Assembly (NCBI RefSeq): GCF_011397635.1
Contig: NC_064771.1
Location: 12,525,379 to 12,589,378, forward strand
Direction of reading: 5' to 3'
From: Epinephelus fuscoguttatus
Lineage: Eukaryota; Chordata; Actinopteri; Perciformes; Serranidae
DNA length: 64,000 nucleotides
Positions 1-11,830 of this stretch are shown piece by piece (positions within the stretch are counted from its first letter, which is position 1; every line of letters starts with the position of its first letter). A model generated the notes under the pieces. The model was not told the DNA's origin, searched no databases, and saw only the letters and a list, made by a program, of their open reading frames with translations. The translations under genes were made by a program, and so were the position numbers.

Positions 1-1733
1 CCCAATAAACCTTTAATCGCATTATCTTTGGTGCTTCAGCCAGTAGACAATAACAGAGACTAAAAATTGGTAAATGGGAGCCTGAGCAGTGTGTTATCCT
101 TTCCTACACAAATCCACTGCATGTGTGGGTTCTTATTTTTATTGAACACTCATGCATTTGTTTTGTTTTTGTCCTTTGACTAGCAGGCTTAATGAACCTG
201 ACACAGCTTACTATTACTAACAGTTAAAATGTAGTCTTATTTTGGCTTGATTTACAGTCTATAGCCTTCATTTTCTGAATTTGTCACGTTATCATATTTA
301 TACTGAAACTTTTCTTTTAGATAAAAAACTGGTTTGAGAGGCAGGTAAAATGTGTTAACAATGGAATTATTGGTGCGAAAGCCTGATCACAAACTCTCAC
401 GCTAATTCTCCCTCTCTCTCTTGTCTGTTATGAAAGCTTATGGTGGTGTATTTTGGTGCTGTTGGTAGCTTTAGGGGTCATGTCTGGGTCATTCCACGTG
501 GCAAAGCCTTCTTAAAATATACACAGGATCAGATTGGGTAAAAAATAAATAAATAAAAAAGCACACAAATACACACCCTGGATATAGGAACAGAAGGGTG
601 ATTGGAAAGTCTTAATCTGGATCAAATGCTGAATTATTTGCTTTTTCTCCATTTTCTCCTGCTCTGCTATTTAATCACAGTAATGTTTCCCCTTGTTAGA
701 TTTTTTGTTGTTGCATTTTGTTTTAATAAAAAGGTGTCCATTGCAAGTCCCAAGGTGACATAGTATAAATTAAATGTAAGACAGAAAACCTATTTGCTGA
801 AGTGCTAAATCTGTATGTTGAACTTGAACCCAACATCAATGACCCTGTGAGACTCTGAGTCAGACAGTTTTGCAGTTCAGAAATATGCAGCCAGCCGTCA
901 TCTTCTTCCGGATGCTAGACTGTGCTCAGCTAATCTTTGCGTCTTAACTTTTAAGCCTCCTGCTTTACATAATACAATTCCCTCTGCCAATTCCCTGTAA
1001 ACCAGTCAAGATGTCTGAACACTGCATTGTGTCATACTATGCCCTCATGTGTCAAATATAAGGACAGGTTACACATTGTGGAATTTCAGATGTAGAAATA
1101 TTCTCTCAGGGCAAGGCTGCTGTATTGGTTGAAATAATCTCATTGGATAATTTACAGCTATACACAGTGGGCTAGTTATCTTGGTAAGCTAATTAGCCTG
1201 CTGAGATTCTTATATCACAAGACCAGAAATTCAAATACAGCAGACAGCTATTTTCAGTGCTGAAGCTCCAAAAACCCTCTACAGGCTACGTGCCCAACAC
1301 CAAACAGCTAACAGACAAAGTTAGCAACTAGCTTGAAATAAAGGGAGTGGAAACTGTGTAAATCAGTGTGTAAATGAGCCTTTGTTTGCTAACATATTAA
1401 CTGTGAAAGATCATAATTTGTAACTTTTGCATTTACAGCTTTTTTTACTGTCCATAAGTGGACCAAAAAGGTCAATTAAGACAGGCTCAAGATTTAATAC
1501 CGCTAATGCAGACATTTGAAAGGACCTCCATGCAAAATTCAAAGCATATAAATTGTCTGGACATAGTTTCCAAAATAGAGGAGGCTGGGCCAGTGGCTAG
1601 CTGCAGCTAACAGTGCTAACTCCATAAACACTTCTGGCCAACAGCAACAGTGCTGATTAAGCTAACAGTGCTAACCAGGGGTTGGGTGCTACGCATCCAC
1701 GGCAATACAAACCACAAAGAAGCTTGGGGTTAT

Positions 1734-1735
<2 letters not shown>
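1..1735. other. No gene seen; AT-rich, partly repeat-like
   Basis: No open frame with coding character. From about 1560 the text repeatedly reads 'gctaacagtgctaac', a motif common in fish interspersed repeats. Nothing else is recognised. Confidence 0.5.

Positions 1736-1773
<38 letters not shown>
1736..1773. repeat. (AC)n microsatellite
   Basis: Uninterrupted CA/AC dinucleotide tract of about 38 bases. Confidence 0.95.
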
Positions 1774-1775
<2 letters not shown>

Positions 1776-2922
1776 AGACTTCATTCTCTGCTCAGGACAC
1801 TACTGTAGCCATCTTGCTACATTTGTGAGTTCCCCAGCAGTGACACACAGATCCCCTGATAGGTTTACAGTATGGAGCTGTCTGCTCCGAACAACAATCA
1901 TTAAATTAATTAATAAATCATATGTGCCCGCAGCTGCCCGGCTCCTGCGGCACATGCTCTTAAGTAGGCTGAGCCATCCCCCCACACCCCTCTCTCTCTC
2001 CTGCAGCCAACTGCTAACCGCACCCTCCTCCACAACTGCACTATTTGTCTAGCAATAGGTTCGTTTGAGATGAGCCAGGCCTGCCCAGATTCGATTACCG
2101 GCGATCGGCGCACAATGCATGCCGGTTAGTTTTGTGTCTGACTTCATCCTGACTTGCTCTGACGTATTACAAAAGTGGACGGTGATAAAACCGTGAGAGC
2201 AAGGCGGCCGCAGTTTTTAGAGCCAGGCGCTGCAGTTGCTCTCCACCGACTGCACCACCTGGCTCTCACCTGATCTAACAGCTGATTGGTTCAGATGTTG
2301 ACTCAACAATATGACGTTTTAGATGAACTATTCATTTTTGTTAGAGATTAAGATTGTATTTGTCTGATTTGTTTATTTTAATAAATTAATCTATCATAAT
2401 TAAAACAACTGGAGATTGAAAACAAACTGATATATGGGTCTGATCACTTTTTTAATGAATTGACATCATTCCAGACAGGATGTGAGTGTGTCTGTGACTT
2501 CCTATATGGACTGAAGGCTGCTGGAAACTGTTCGACTTCACCGCAGCTTTTTGTCACCGCCCCCCGCTGTGGCCGCCTGCTCTCGTCTACTTTCCAGGCG
2601 AGGCGCAGTTCATCTCGAACGAGCTTAATTACTGGTTTGCTGCTGTATTAATGCTCTGAATGCCAGAACCTTTAATATGGCTCTGTTGTTACATGTTGAT
2701 GACAGGGGGAATCTCTTGAGAAACAAAAGTCAACTGAGCCAATTATTTTTGTGGACATTAAAATGGGAAGCTTTGTTATTGGTGCTATTTTGGGACAAGA
2801 GTAATTCTGGCTTACCAGAAAGGACGTGCATGAACTTGTCCCCTCACTGGTTTCATCACAGAGGTTTGAGCTCTGATAAGGACGTGTCACTGACTTCAAA
2901 TATTTACAAAGCTAACACTCTG
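1774..2922. other. No gene seen
   Basis: Mixed AT-rich and moderately CpG-containing blocks (2080-2270 and 2530-2625). The short open frames have no family resemblance. The CpG-bearing blocks may belong to an old element, but no terminal repeats could be matched. Confidence 0.4.
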
Positions 2923-4115
2923 TACGTTTACATGGACAGTTTAATTCCACTTTTAATCGAAATGAAAGGCCATTCCGATTAAAAGTGGTCATGTAAACGG
3001 TCATTCCGACTGAAAAATGCACTCATTCCTCTTTAAGTTCATTCTGGTCTTTCTGCGCATGCTCGTTTCCTTGCCCTTCTGGCGCGATGACGTATATAAC
3101 GCGCATAGCAACGGGCTGCATAGCAACGGGCTGAGATAGAGCAGTCAGACTCGTTGCACTCACCGGTTTCCATTCACCACAGCACGGTCGTCTATCTCCC
3201 TTCTCCTCTTCAACAGATGAAGCATTAGCAGAACAAGGTTGTTCTGCTGCTTCAAGAATATAAGCAAAACATGCCCGAAAAAGGCACTAAGAATGGCGTC
3301 GTCAAGCATCTTGTTAAGCCTGATTTATGGTCCTGCGTTAAATCAACAAAGTTGCTACGTCGTAGGGTATGTGGCTACGCAGAAGGCTCGCCGTAGCCCC
3401 CGGCGTAGCCTGACGTGCACCTCCCCAAAAATGTAACTACACATTGAGGAGACGCAGACCCAGCGCAGACTGAGAGGGCTGTGATTGGTTTGCTTGGTAG
3501 CAACGCATTTCCGGTTCCATATTTCCAGATTGCGCCATCCCCGCCATCTTTAAACATCTTCTGTTACGATGTAGATGTTGCAGTATTAAGGCCCATTTAT
3601 GCTCAAAGTTCAATACAGATACGGATACGGACGGAGCCGTCTGTCCGTGCTCCGCGTTCATTTCTCTGTGACCGGAAAAGCTGGAAGCTAAACAAAAATC
3701 AACTAGAGATGACGATAACCATTCAGGAAAGGAACGCAGCCTCCTACCGCTCTGGCAATGAATTGCACTGTGACGAAATGGAGTGACGGAGAAGTTCGAA
3801 GGGTTCATGACGATGTCAGAGCAACGACGTAGGTACGTCGTAGGTACGCCGCAGGACCATAAATCAGGCTTTATCCGGAGCGAGGACTACAGTGTTTTCT
3901 TCCGGTAAAAATAAACACGTAACATCCGCCCCGCCCTCTATCCAATCAGCCCCAAACCTTGCACAGACCTGAATGAAGGCGATTAAACTGATCTCCCATG
4001 TAAACCCTCATTCGGAATGAATATTTCCCATGTAAACTACCTGGAAAAACTTTAATTCTGAATGATTTCATTCAGATTTATTTCATTCCGAATGAGAAGC
4101 CATCATGTAACCGTA
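2923..4115. mobile_element. Terminal-inverted-repeat element with GTTTACATG sub-terminal repeats, host of a nested MITE
   Basis: The left end TACGTTTACATGG faces the right end CATGTAACCGTA (TACGGTTACATG on the other strand). GTTTACATG recurs inside both ends (about 2927, 2988 reversed, 4000 and 4030 reversed), as do ATTCCG/CGGAAT motifs, suggesting transposase-binding repeats. A 14-15 base duplication 'gcatagcaacgggct' lies near 3104-3133. No transposase frame is present. Target duplication is unclear, so the superfamily is left open. Confidence 0.6.
3317..3870. mobile_element. Harbinger-type MITE nested in the 2923-4115 element
   Basis: The ends AGCCTGATTTATGGTCCTGC and its reverse complement are near-perfect terminal inverted repeats. 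TTA flanks both sides (3314-3316 and 3871-3873), the 3-base target duplication expected of PIF/Harbinger. 554 bases with no intact transposase. Confidence 0.8.
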
Positions 4116-4597
4116 GCAAGCTGAAAAGAGTTGGATTGCTAGTGGCTTCGCTTTTTCCCACCCCCCTGCTTCTGGTGCCCTTGTTCGGACCATGCCAATT
4201 TTTGAACTCAGCTTTCATTGTGATGTCAACTACACATCTGTAACGTTCAGTGATCTTGTACAGTTGTGATGCTGTCACACAGACAAAATCTGTCCTCAAA
4301 GAGACAGAAAGACATGTATACATCTGGCAAAATACTCAAAATGTAGTAGTTCCTGTCTAGGACCACATTTTGCCATGATGACACACACATACAGACTCAC
4401 AAGGAGAAAATAATACAAGCCCCTGCTGTCGCGACTGATAAAACCTATGTTGATTCACAAGATTCAACTTTATACAATGTGAAAAGCTGAGAGTCCAGAG
4501 TCCAGTCACTGCTTAAGCTGGGATACAATGATGCACAGCTGTTGTCACTATCATCTAACGAGCAGTTGGATGCAGCTGCACTTTCTGTGGGGACTTA
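4116..4597. other. No gene seen
   Basis: Non-repetitive-looking sequence between two elements, with no coding or RNA signal. Confidence 0.5.
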
Positions 4598-5030
4598 GAG
4601 GCTGTTTACACGTACACGGTGATTTTGATAAACGGAGACATCTTCCTTCGTTTGGGCCCTTCGTTTGTACACAAACGGAGATTTCTCCTCTGAAAACGAG
4701 TCTTTCTAAAAACTCCGGCCACAGTGGAGATTTTGGAAAACTCCGGTTGCGCATTTGCATGTAAACTAAGAAAAACGGAGATAAACGGAGTTATAGGCAG
4801 CCGACATCACAGTATGCCCCAGAACTTGCGCCTGTGTAAAAAGTGCGACCTATGTTGCTATGGTGACAATGGATACATGGAAGGCTTGAGCTTCTTGTTA
4901 CACTGCCACCTATAGGTTTGGCATGCTCTTGTGTATATATACACGGGTAAGTGTAAATGAAGATCTTTTTGAAAACGGAGACGGTGAAATGTCCGTTTAT
5001 GAAAATAGCCGGCAACGTGTAAACAGCCTC
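4598..5030. mobile_element. Harbinger-type MITE
   Basis: The ends GAGGCTGTTTACACGT and ACGTGTAAACAGCCTC are perfect inverted repeats. TTA duplications flank it (4595-4597 and 5031-5033). The interior repeats 'aaacggaga' several times in both orientations. 433 bases, non-coding. Confidence 0.82.
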
Positions 5031-5033
5031 TTA

Positions 5034-6655
5034 ATAATCCCCGCTGCTGCTGCTGCTGCATTTATTTAAGGTGAAACATCCCAGAGCACTTTAAGTTTGA
5101 AATGTTATGCTAATTCAAATAACTGAGAATAACGTCTATATTTAAATGTACATTTTGTCATCACCTATGTAGTGTCCTGTGTACCTGAGTTGTGTTCTTT
5201 GGATAGGATGAGTTAACTGATTGGGAGCTTCCTGGGACAATCAGTGGCACCTGTTTCACCTACAAAAGGCCCTTGCTCACTGTCACTCTCAGCAAGCAGA
5301 CTCCGTAGGGCCAGAGTCTCTCCTCACCATTTTGTTAACTATTTGTTTTGCTTTATTTTACTTAATAATTTTAAAATGTAGTTTATCCAACTTTGTTTCT
5401 CTCTTCATGCTCTACATTGTGTGTTCCTCTTAGTTGTTGTAGGCAGAGAAAACACTTTGGAAAACTGTCCTGTCATGTGGGAACTCATGTATGATAGTTT
5501 TGGTTGAGAAAATATAGGAGCAGCAGTTGCTGTTGGAGCTGATACAGCATCTTCTGTCTTGTTTATTGTTGTAACTCAAAAGTAGTTGCTAAATTAGTCC
5601 TTACCTCAGGTCAGCCACACCTCAGGTCAAGCATCAAATAAAACTTAAACCATATGTAAACCTGTAAACCAGGCACTACAGTTTTTTTCTAGCCAATGTG
5701 GGCTACAATTTTTACATCTTGTCTTAACACCATAAAAAATATTGGATGTTTAAATACCAATTTATGTTACAACAATAAAAAGTTTATTTTAACAAGATAC
5801 ATTGGTTTGATATATAAATTTTGATATATAATTCTGTCATGCTAAGAAAAAAAAGTATGATTCAGTATCTATAACATTAAAAACATCTTGTTATGAAGTG
5901 AAAAGGATCACGTAAAAAGGTTATAACAAGAAACTGAGCAATTTTTTTTTAAAATCCATTTATTTTTCCAATCAAGGATAGAAGGTGTCAATCAAAAGTG
6001 TGTGAAAGGCACTGCTGATATTTATTAGTTTAAAGCTGCAGACAAACGTAATCGTTTGCCCTTTTGGTATATGGTCACCATGGGAAGTCAAAAAAGTAGG
6101 AAATGAACAATTAAGTTTTTTATTGATTTCAGGGTAGGACAGCATCAAAAACAAAATGTAGACATCATAAGACAAACAGTACAATAAAAACTTGCCACTG
6201 AAAGCTTGGTAGTCTGAATTTTGTGTTAGGATTAGCAGCTCTGACATGCAGGAAGCAGCAGAGCTCATTATATATTTAGCAGATTCATGACTTTAGGAGT
6301 TTGTTACGGCCAGCCTGCACTGCAATACAGAATTTTCTCGACAGTTTCTCTTATAGTAGATGCAACATTAGCAATACAGCATTAATGTTGTCTGTATGGC
6401 AGTAACTTACCAACTACTGCTAAATATATATTAACATAAACAAATTACAGTTACAATAGTAATGTACAGATTTACATTAAAACTAGCATAGGATTAACAG
6501 ATGAACAGCTGTGATTAAATGTCACCCTATTAATGCCAACAAATCTATTTACTGTATTTGTTTTACAAAACTCACATTACTAACAGATCTGCTTTGGCAA
6601 GATTTTTTTAATCTTAAAAAACAAAACAAAACAAAAAAACAGAAAAAAGATGCAA
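5034..6655. other. No gene seen; AT-rich gdf2 3' flank
   Basis: Strongly AT-rich from 5690. No coding frames, no matched terminal repeats, and no RNA gene visible. Confidence 0.5.
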
Positions 6656-7186
6656 CCCGATCTCACAAATACAAATAACCGTGACCTCTTCACATCGCCT
6701 TACGTATCGGTGTCAGTGTGTTAAAATTACAAAAAATGCCAATGCAAAGTCAATTAGGATTGTTTGTCATGGTAAACACACTAATTCCCTGGTGAAATGA
6801 TGTCACGCATTAGGTGGTGGTTAACAATCCAAACCCTTAGGTTGTATAATGAGTGAGAAAGTCCATGTAGGGAGGAGGCTGAGGTGGATGGGTCAAAGAA
6901 ATGCAGGACTTTCACCTGGGAGAGCACTGTTTGTGTCCTATGTAAAATAAGAAGTCGATGATTACTTCCTTTAACTTTGTAGTTATGCCATGTTCAGTCA
7001 AGTACTTATGTTTTGTACATAACATAAGTTATTTTACCCGATAACATAATCTTGTCCTAAACCTAACCAAGTAGTTTTGGTGCCTACACTCAGCCGTGCT
7101 CCCACTACGTAATTTTACATATGACGTGCTACCACCATGTAATGCGGTGTTAAGAGGTAGAAGTCATTTCACATATGTGAGATCAC
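6656..7186. mobile_element. MITE-like repeat of the 'GATCTCAC' end family
   Basis: The left end CCCGATCTCACAAAT faces the right end ATATGTGAGATCAC. The imperfect direct repeat 'atgcaa' flanks both sides. The interior has 'cctaaacctaaccaag' (about 7057), shared with the copy in the gdf2 intron. Confidence 0.55.
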
Positions 7187-8165
7187 AATGCAAAGATGTT
7201 TGTTAACCACCAAAATACTGTTGCTTTTTACACACTTTATGTTATGTTTTACATTATTTACTGCATAATACAATTTTGTTTTTTGTTATAACACATTAGA
7301 TCAAGATAGTGTACGGGCAAGCTTTTTATGTACATATAACCAGTATTAAATACACAATATAAAGACATCTGTCTCCTTTGGTTCGTGCTTGATGGTGATG
7401 ACATGTGAAATGCTAACAGGCATGGTATCTGGCTGCAGGTTCCGTTACAATTCATAGCAGCACAAGCAACAACGTGTTATTGACCTGTTTGAGGTTTCAC
7501 TGTTAGTTGCATTTCAGACTGGTCCAAATTGAAATACCTCATCTACTTAATGGATTGCCTTATGTCTTGTAGAGATATTCGTTGTCCCCAGAGGATAATT
7601 CCTACTGACTTTGGTGATCCTCTGACATTTCATCAGGTCAAAACTTTTAATACTTTCTGGAAAATAAACTGCAAAACTACTGACATTCCCCATTCCATTA
7701 TCAAATGTTAGCATGCTAACATGCTAAAAAAAGATCCTGAATAGGATAAACATTAAACCTGCTAAACATCAGCATGATAGTATTGTCATTTTGAGCATGT
7801 TAGCATTCAGCTTAAAGCACTGCTGAGCCTAAGTACAACCTCACAGAGTATGGCTGTATACTCTCAGTCTTGATATCACTGATGTAACTTGTGTTGCAGG
7901 GATGAGTATTTCGGACTTTTAATCTTATCAACCTACTTAAGAAAATAGAGGCGTCCATGTTTCTTGCACTGTTTTCTACTTTGTAATGCAACTGTTGCAC
8001 AGTCATTTAATTCCTTGGTATAAATAAAATTTTATCTTTTTGTTAGACCTGTGGTACTTCTACTGGACCATTACAGGAAATTACAGGAACAGACTTAAAT
8101 GAAATGCAGCATTTGCACTATTATAATCACCTGTCCTACCACCAGAGCAAACCAATTCTCTCTGA
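7187..8165. other. No gene seen; contains a 'gctaacatgctaa' repeat and gdf2 3' flank
   Basis: 7700-7850 carries the text 'gttagcatgctaacatgcta' and 'agcatgttagcatt', a family also seen near 50800 and 62320. The 3' UTR of gdf2 should begin at 8165 on the minus strand, but its end is not clear. Confidence 0.45.
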
Positions 8166-9082
8166 CTACCTGCAGCCACACTCTGCCACCTTCATCTCTT
8201 CATAAAGGTATCTGATAGTGAGGCGTCCGTTCTCCTGATACATGACTGTGATGGGGTCCAGTTTGATGGGGACGCAACATGCCATGTTGGCCTTCTTGGG
8301 GTTCCTGATGTTGATCAGCGTCTGGATAAGGGCGTGCTTTGATGGGGTCATTTCGTCTGTCAGCGGGTGGTAACACAGTCCTCGACATTCAAAGGCGTCA
8401 TATTCTGGAGGCGCCACGATCCAGCTGTCCCAGCCAATGTCTTTAAAGTTGACTTTGAGAGAGGTCCGCTGGCAGTATTCTCTCTCTACCTTTCTTTTCT
8501 TTCTTCGTAGGTGTTCCTCCGGGATCTCGTTTGGAAGCTGATCTCCTCTGTTCCAGTCCGCACCTGAATGTAAGATGGTTTCTTCTTCATGGAGGATCAT
8601 CTCTCTTAGTTCCTTCTTTTTCTCCCTCCTCTTGCTACCCAGGTCATCTGAGAAGATGATTAAAGCCGCTGAAGTGTTATCTCCAACAGACACGCTCATA
8701 TTCAAACAGCCTGCTCCTTCTTCTTCACCTTTAGAGGCCTCACAGTCCTTCCTATCCACCACGACATCAAAAACAGTTGCTCTATGGCCCGACTTGATCC
8801 AGCTCTGAATCGCCGCAGTCACTTCAAATGTTTCCCACATGCTCTCAAAGCTTGTCACCTCTTTTCCAACCAGCAGTTGGGTGGTGGATGTGAAATCGTT
8901 GTAATCCACTTCATAGACTTTGACAGTGGTCTTGAATCTGTGGTAGGTGACCGTTGACCTGGGATCTGGGAAGAAGAAGAGCTGTAGTTCAGCAGTGGTG
9001 AGCTTCTCATGGGTGGGGATGCTGATGTTAAACTGCAGCCTGCTCTTTGACTTTGTGCCATTAGTCTCAGAGAGAGGGATAT
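8166..9082 (-). CDS. gdf2: gdf2 coding exon 2: prodomain remainder, cleavage site, mature ligand
   Basis: Encodes the last two bases of codon 118 through the TAG at 8168-8166. The acceptor reads TTCTTATCTCCAACAG just above 9082. Joining exon 1 (one base over) to this exon (two bases) makes GAT, Asp118. Sequons NGT (125) and NIS (136) lie in the prodomain. The conserved motif ELREMI follows a lysine/arginine-rich run, as in other GDF2 prodomains. The C-terminus is ECGCR, typical of BMP ligands. Confidence 0.95.
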
Positions 9083-11596
9083 CTGTTGGAGATAAGAAGA
9101 GGTCAGAGGTCAAATAAACGCTCTAAGTTTATCGTAGAGCAGCTAGATTTGGGCTGTCTGACTAAAATTAAATCCTTCATGGACTTAAGCACTTCTAGCA
9201 CTTTAATGCATGTAGCATCCTTTTTATTGTCTATGTTGTCCTGTCAATTGTCTGTATGTGTTGTTGTGCTACCCTGTGTGCCTTTTAATTGCCCCTCGGG
9301 AACAAATAAAGTGTTTTAATGTATTGTTTGTGGTTTGTGTTTTTTTTTAAAGACTTTTTATACTGATTTAGTCAAAACTTTAATTACAAAATAGATAAAT
9401 CAAATTAACTAATTTTCTTCTGATTGTGCCCCTATATTCTTCAGCAGGTGTGAATTTTTGGTTTAGACAGACAATGCTGACGTCTTTGCTTTGCCTCATC
9501 TGCGATTTGAACAATCTGTATGTTACTACTTTATTTTGTCTGTATTTGTATGTTAGTTACTTCAACCTGGTCTCACTCCAAGGGCATTAATATACACCAC
9601 CTGGGGCAGTGGGTGAAAAGGGTAAATGGTAAAAGGTGCCCCGGTGTCATTATAGTGATGTGAGGAGCACCCTTTAGCGTCTATATAAGATGCACTGGAC
9701 TTTCAAACAGCTTCAATGTAAACCCATCTGCATCATTATTAGAGCAACAGACATAGAATAAATACTGAGTTTGCTTTGGTGGATGGGTCGGGTTAAGGAC
9801 TTTAACCCAGGAGATTGGTGTTTGTGTCCAGTGTGAAACTGAAAGTCAACTTGCAGTTATTTTGTCACGTGAGTCATGTCTTTTCCTCACCCTAACCAAG
9901 GAGTTGTGTTGCCTAAACCTAATTGCTGACCCTTTCTTAGTCAGGAGAGTCAACTCACATGACCACCAACCCCTTTTACATCAAGATACCAACAATACGA
10001 CACACCGGGGCAGTACAATACAATACAATGTACTGCAGAATCACTATAGTCGTACCGGCAGCTTCTGCCCAAGTGTCAAAATATGATGAACAGGTATGAG
10101 GTCATGTTGACTTTGTGTCATGATTACAGAGTAACATGAAGAATGCTGAGGTCACAGGACTACCTGTGAGTTTTCGCAGGCTGGACTTTCGACCGGACCC
10201 ATGAAAGAGACACAGCTAACAGTAGTTAGACCCCCTCCTTCTATATATATATATATATATATAATGCAGGATGAACACTACACGGATTGTGCCGTAGCTG
10301 TCAATGACTCAGCAGGTGTTACCGTGCTAATGCTAGCAAGCTAAGCTAATTACCTTTCACTCTCTGCGTGGAAGCTTGTTAGCCTTGCCTGTTAGCTTCC
10401 AATTTCAGAGGGAAATACAAATTTAATCACGCAAAAGGTCCTCCCAAATGTTTAATGTTGTAAAGAGACAGAAGTCTGAATTTGCTAAAGGCTGATAACC
10501 AATGCTAAAACATCTTTTATCAACATTTGTAAGCTACAGGGCCATTATGTGCTCCAGATGAGAGTACACTGCTGACACTGACAGCGTGTCTTGAAGCAAA
10601 GTCTGCCTCAAAATCATCTTAATGGTTTGAAGCTTAGACTGTATAGCCTATAAATATGTCCAAAAACTGTTTCACCGTCTTTTGATAAAAATGGAAAATT
10701 ATGTACAATAGTATCATTTTAGTTTATATTTAATTATAAAAAAGTGTCTAAAATTCAAATTTCAATATGTTTCTACGTGGCCATTTATTGGTAAAATACA
10801 AGCATACCAGTTTTTAGAGGTAGCAATTAGGCTATCATGGGAAAATAAATTACTGTATTGTAACTATTCAATGATAAAAATGCTACGGGCTACTTTAGAG
10901 CAGTGGTTCCCAACTAAGGGTTTGGGGCCCCTATAAGGATCACAAGATACATCTGAGGGTCTGTGACATAATTAGGAACTTGAAAAAGCCAAATTCTGCA
11001 ACAGAAAAATTATACTGTAGTTTTATAAATTTGGCCTCAAACTTTTGCGTTACAATTTGCATTTGAGGCCTCTAATAGTAATGAAAAAGATCAGCTTTTA
11101 TCATGGTAATGAGTATTCATGAGTAGAAAGGATTCGTTTAAAAGGCATCAGAGGCAAAAAGGTTGGAAACCACTGGTTTGGAGCTTTATATAATATAAAA
11201 TAATAATTTATAAAAAACCTCTGATTTATACCCTGTTCATGTACCTTGGACAGTGAAGCTTCGTATGACATCAGACTGAGGGTTTGCCGAGCTGTCCGAG
11301 GCGTACTTGTTGTAGAGCTCCATCATAAACTGAGGAGGGTAGATTTTGCTGTTCTCGTGAGGAACGTCTGACAGGTTGAGTTTTCTCAGAAAGCCCTCCT
11401 TCATGGTTCCCAGGAGGTTCTCCATCCTGGAGTCTGTGTCTTCCTCCTCCAGAAGGTCCTCCTCTGACAGATGAGAGTAGAGTCCATCAGGGATCTCGCT
11501 CTGGATGTCATTATTGAGAGCTTTACAGGTGCAGGAGCCAACAGAAACCAGCAGACACAAAGACACCTGGAACAGGGATGATCTGGAGCTCCACAT
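8166..11596 (-). CDS. gdf2: Growth/differentiation factor 2 (BMP9), complete two-exon gene
   Basis: Secreted TGF-beta family ligand. In vertebrates GDF2/BMP9 signals through ALK1 with BMPR2 or ActRII and endoglin to SMAD1/5/8, chiefly on endothelium. Coding exons are 11596-11245 and 9082-8166; together 1269 bases, 422 residues plus stop (human about 429). The start has A at -3 and an in-frame TAG seven codons upstream. Residues 1 to about 24 form a hydrophobic signal peptide. The prodomain carries YPPQFMMELYNKYA near 86-99 and the junction text RSFTVQ/DIPLS, which matches human GDF2 RSFSMED at the same place. The basic site RRKKR ends at 314 and predicts a 108-residue mature chain. Cysteines at 321, 350, 354, 386, 387, 419 and 421 give the full knot plus the inter-chain cysteine (386). 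Mature text CQRTSLKVNFKDIGWDSWIV is closest to GDF2; BMP10 is the alternative, but linkage to gdf10 favours gdf2. A possible ATTAAA poly(A) signal lies at 8006-8011. Confidence 0.95.
9563..9990. mobile_element. gdf2: MITE-like repeat in the gdf2 intron
   Basis: Begins CAACCTGGTCTCACTCC, an end type also found at 25855-26440. The interior text 'cctaaccaaggagttgtg', 'cctaaacctaa' and 'ggatgggtcgggttaagg' parallels the 6656-7186 copy. The right end is not resolved. Confidence 0.5.
10242..10263. repeat. (AT)n microsatellite
   Basis: About 22 bases of perfect TA/AT alternation in the gdf2 intron. Confidence 0.9.
10901..11175. mobile_element. hAT-type MITE in the gdf2 intron
   Basis: The ends CAGTGGTTCCCAACT and AGGTTGGAAACCACTG are the familiar hAT terminal repeats. 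The flanking octamers are ctttagag and gtttggag (6 of 8 identical), fitting an old 8-base target duplication. 275 bases, non-coding. Confidence 0.8.
11245..11596 (-). CDS. gdf2: gdf2 coding exon 1: signal peptide and N-terminal prodomain
   Basis: Encodes residues 1-117 and the first base of codon 118. The ATG is at 11596-11594. The exon ends in CAAG followed by the donor GTACAT, so the intron is phase 1. Downstream in the same frame a TGA appears four bases into the intron, so the exon cannot extend further. It holds an acidic stretch (SEEDLLEEEDTD, about 44-55) and one N-glycosylation sequon (NLS, residue 74). Confidence 0.93.
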
Positions 11597-11830
11597 TTTG
11601 AAATCCGATCCTTTCTAAGCCACTGAGCTTGCACAAACTTTACCTTCTTCCCAGCTTTGTGACGGCAAGGTTTGAAAATGGAGATCCCCAATGCAAGGAC
11701 CACAGTCCTGATGTCCGCTCCCATGCTCCCAGAGTAAACAGGGGGACTTGTGTCACCAAAATAGTAGCTTGGCCAAGCTTATCACTGCCATTGATGCCTT
11801 CTTTTAAGCTTTGTTATCATTAGAGGGCTG
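11597..11830 (-). promoter_or_regulatory. gdf2: gdf2 5' UTR / proximal promoter region
   Basis: The 230 bases above the gdf2 start are of mixed composition and free of transposon ends. An in-frame stop precedes the ATG. No TATA box or other core element could be identified with confidence. Confidence 0.3.

Larger units (their letters stand above)
9083..11244 (-). other. gdf2: gdf2 intron 1 (2162 bases)
   Basis: Bounded by a GT donor at 11244-11243 and an AG acceptor at 9084-9083, phase 1. It contains a 'GTCTCACT' family repeat (about 9563-9990), an (AT)n tract (10242-10263) and a hAT-type MITE (10901-11175). The remainder shows no coding signal. Confidence 0.85.

Noticed and set aside
8575..8808. 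77-codon plus-strand open frame
   Set aside because: Lies antisense to gdf2 exon 2 and encodes nothing recognisable; a shadow of the real gene.
11401..11724. 107-codon minus frame overlapping gdf2 exon 1
   Set aside because: Wrong frame relative to the signal peptide and prodomain; no family resemblance.
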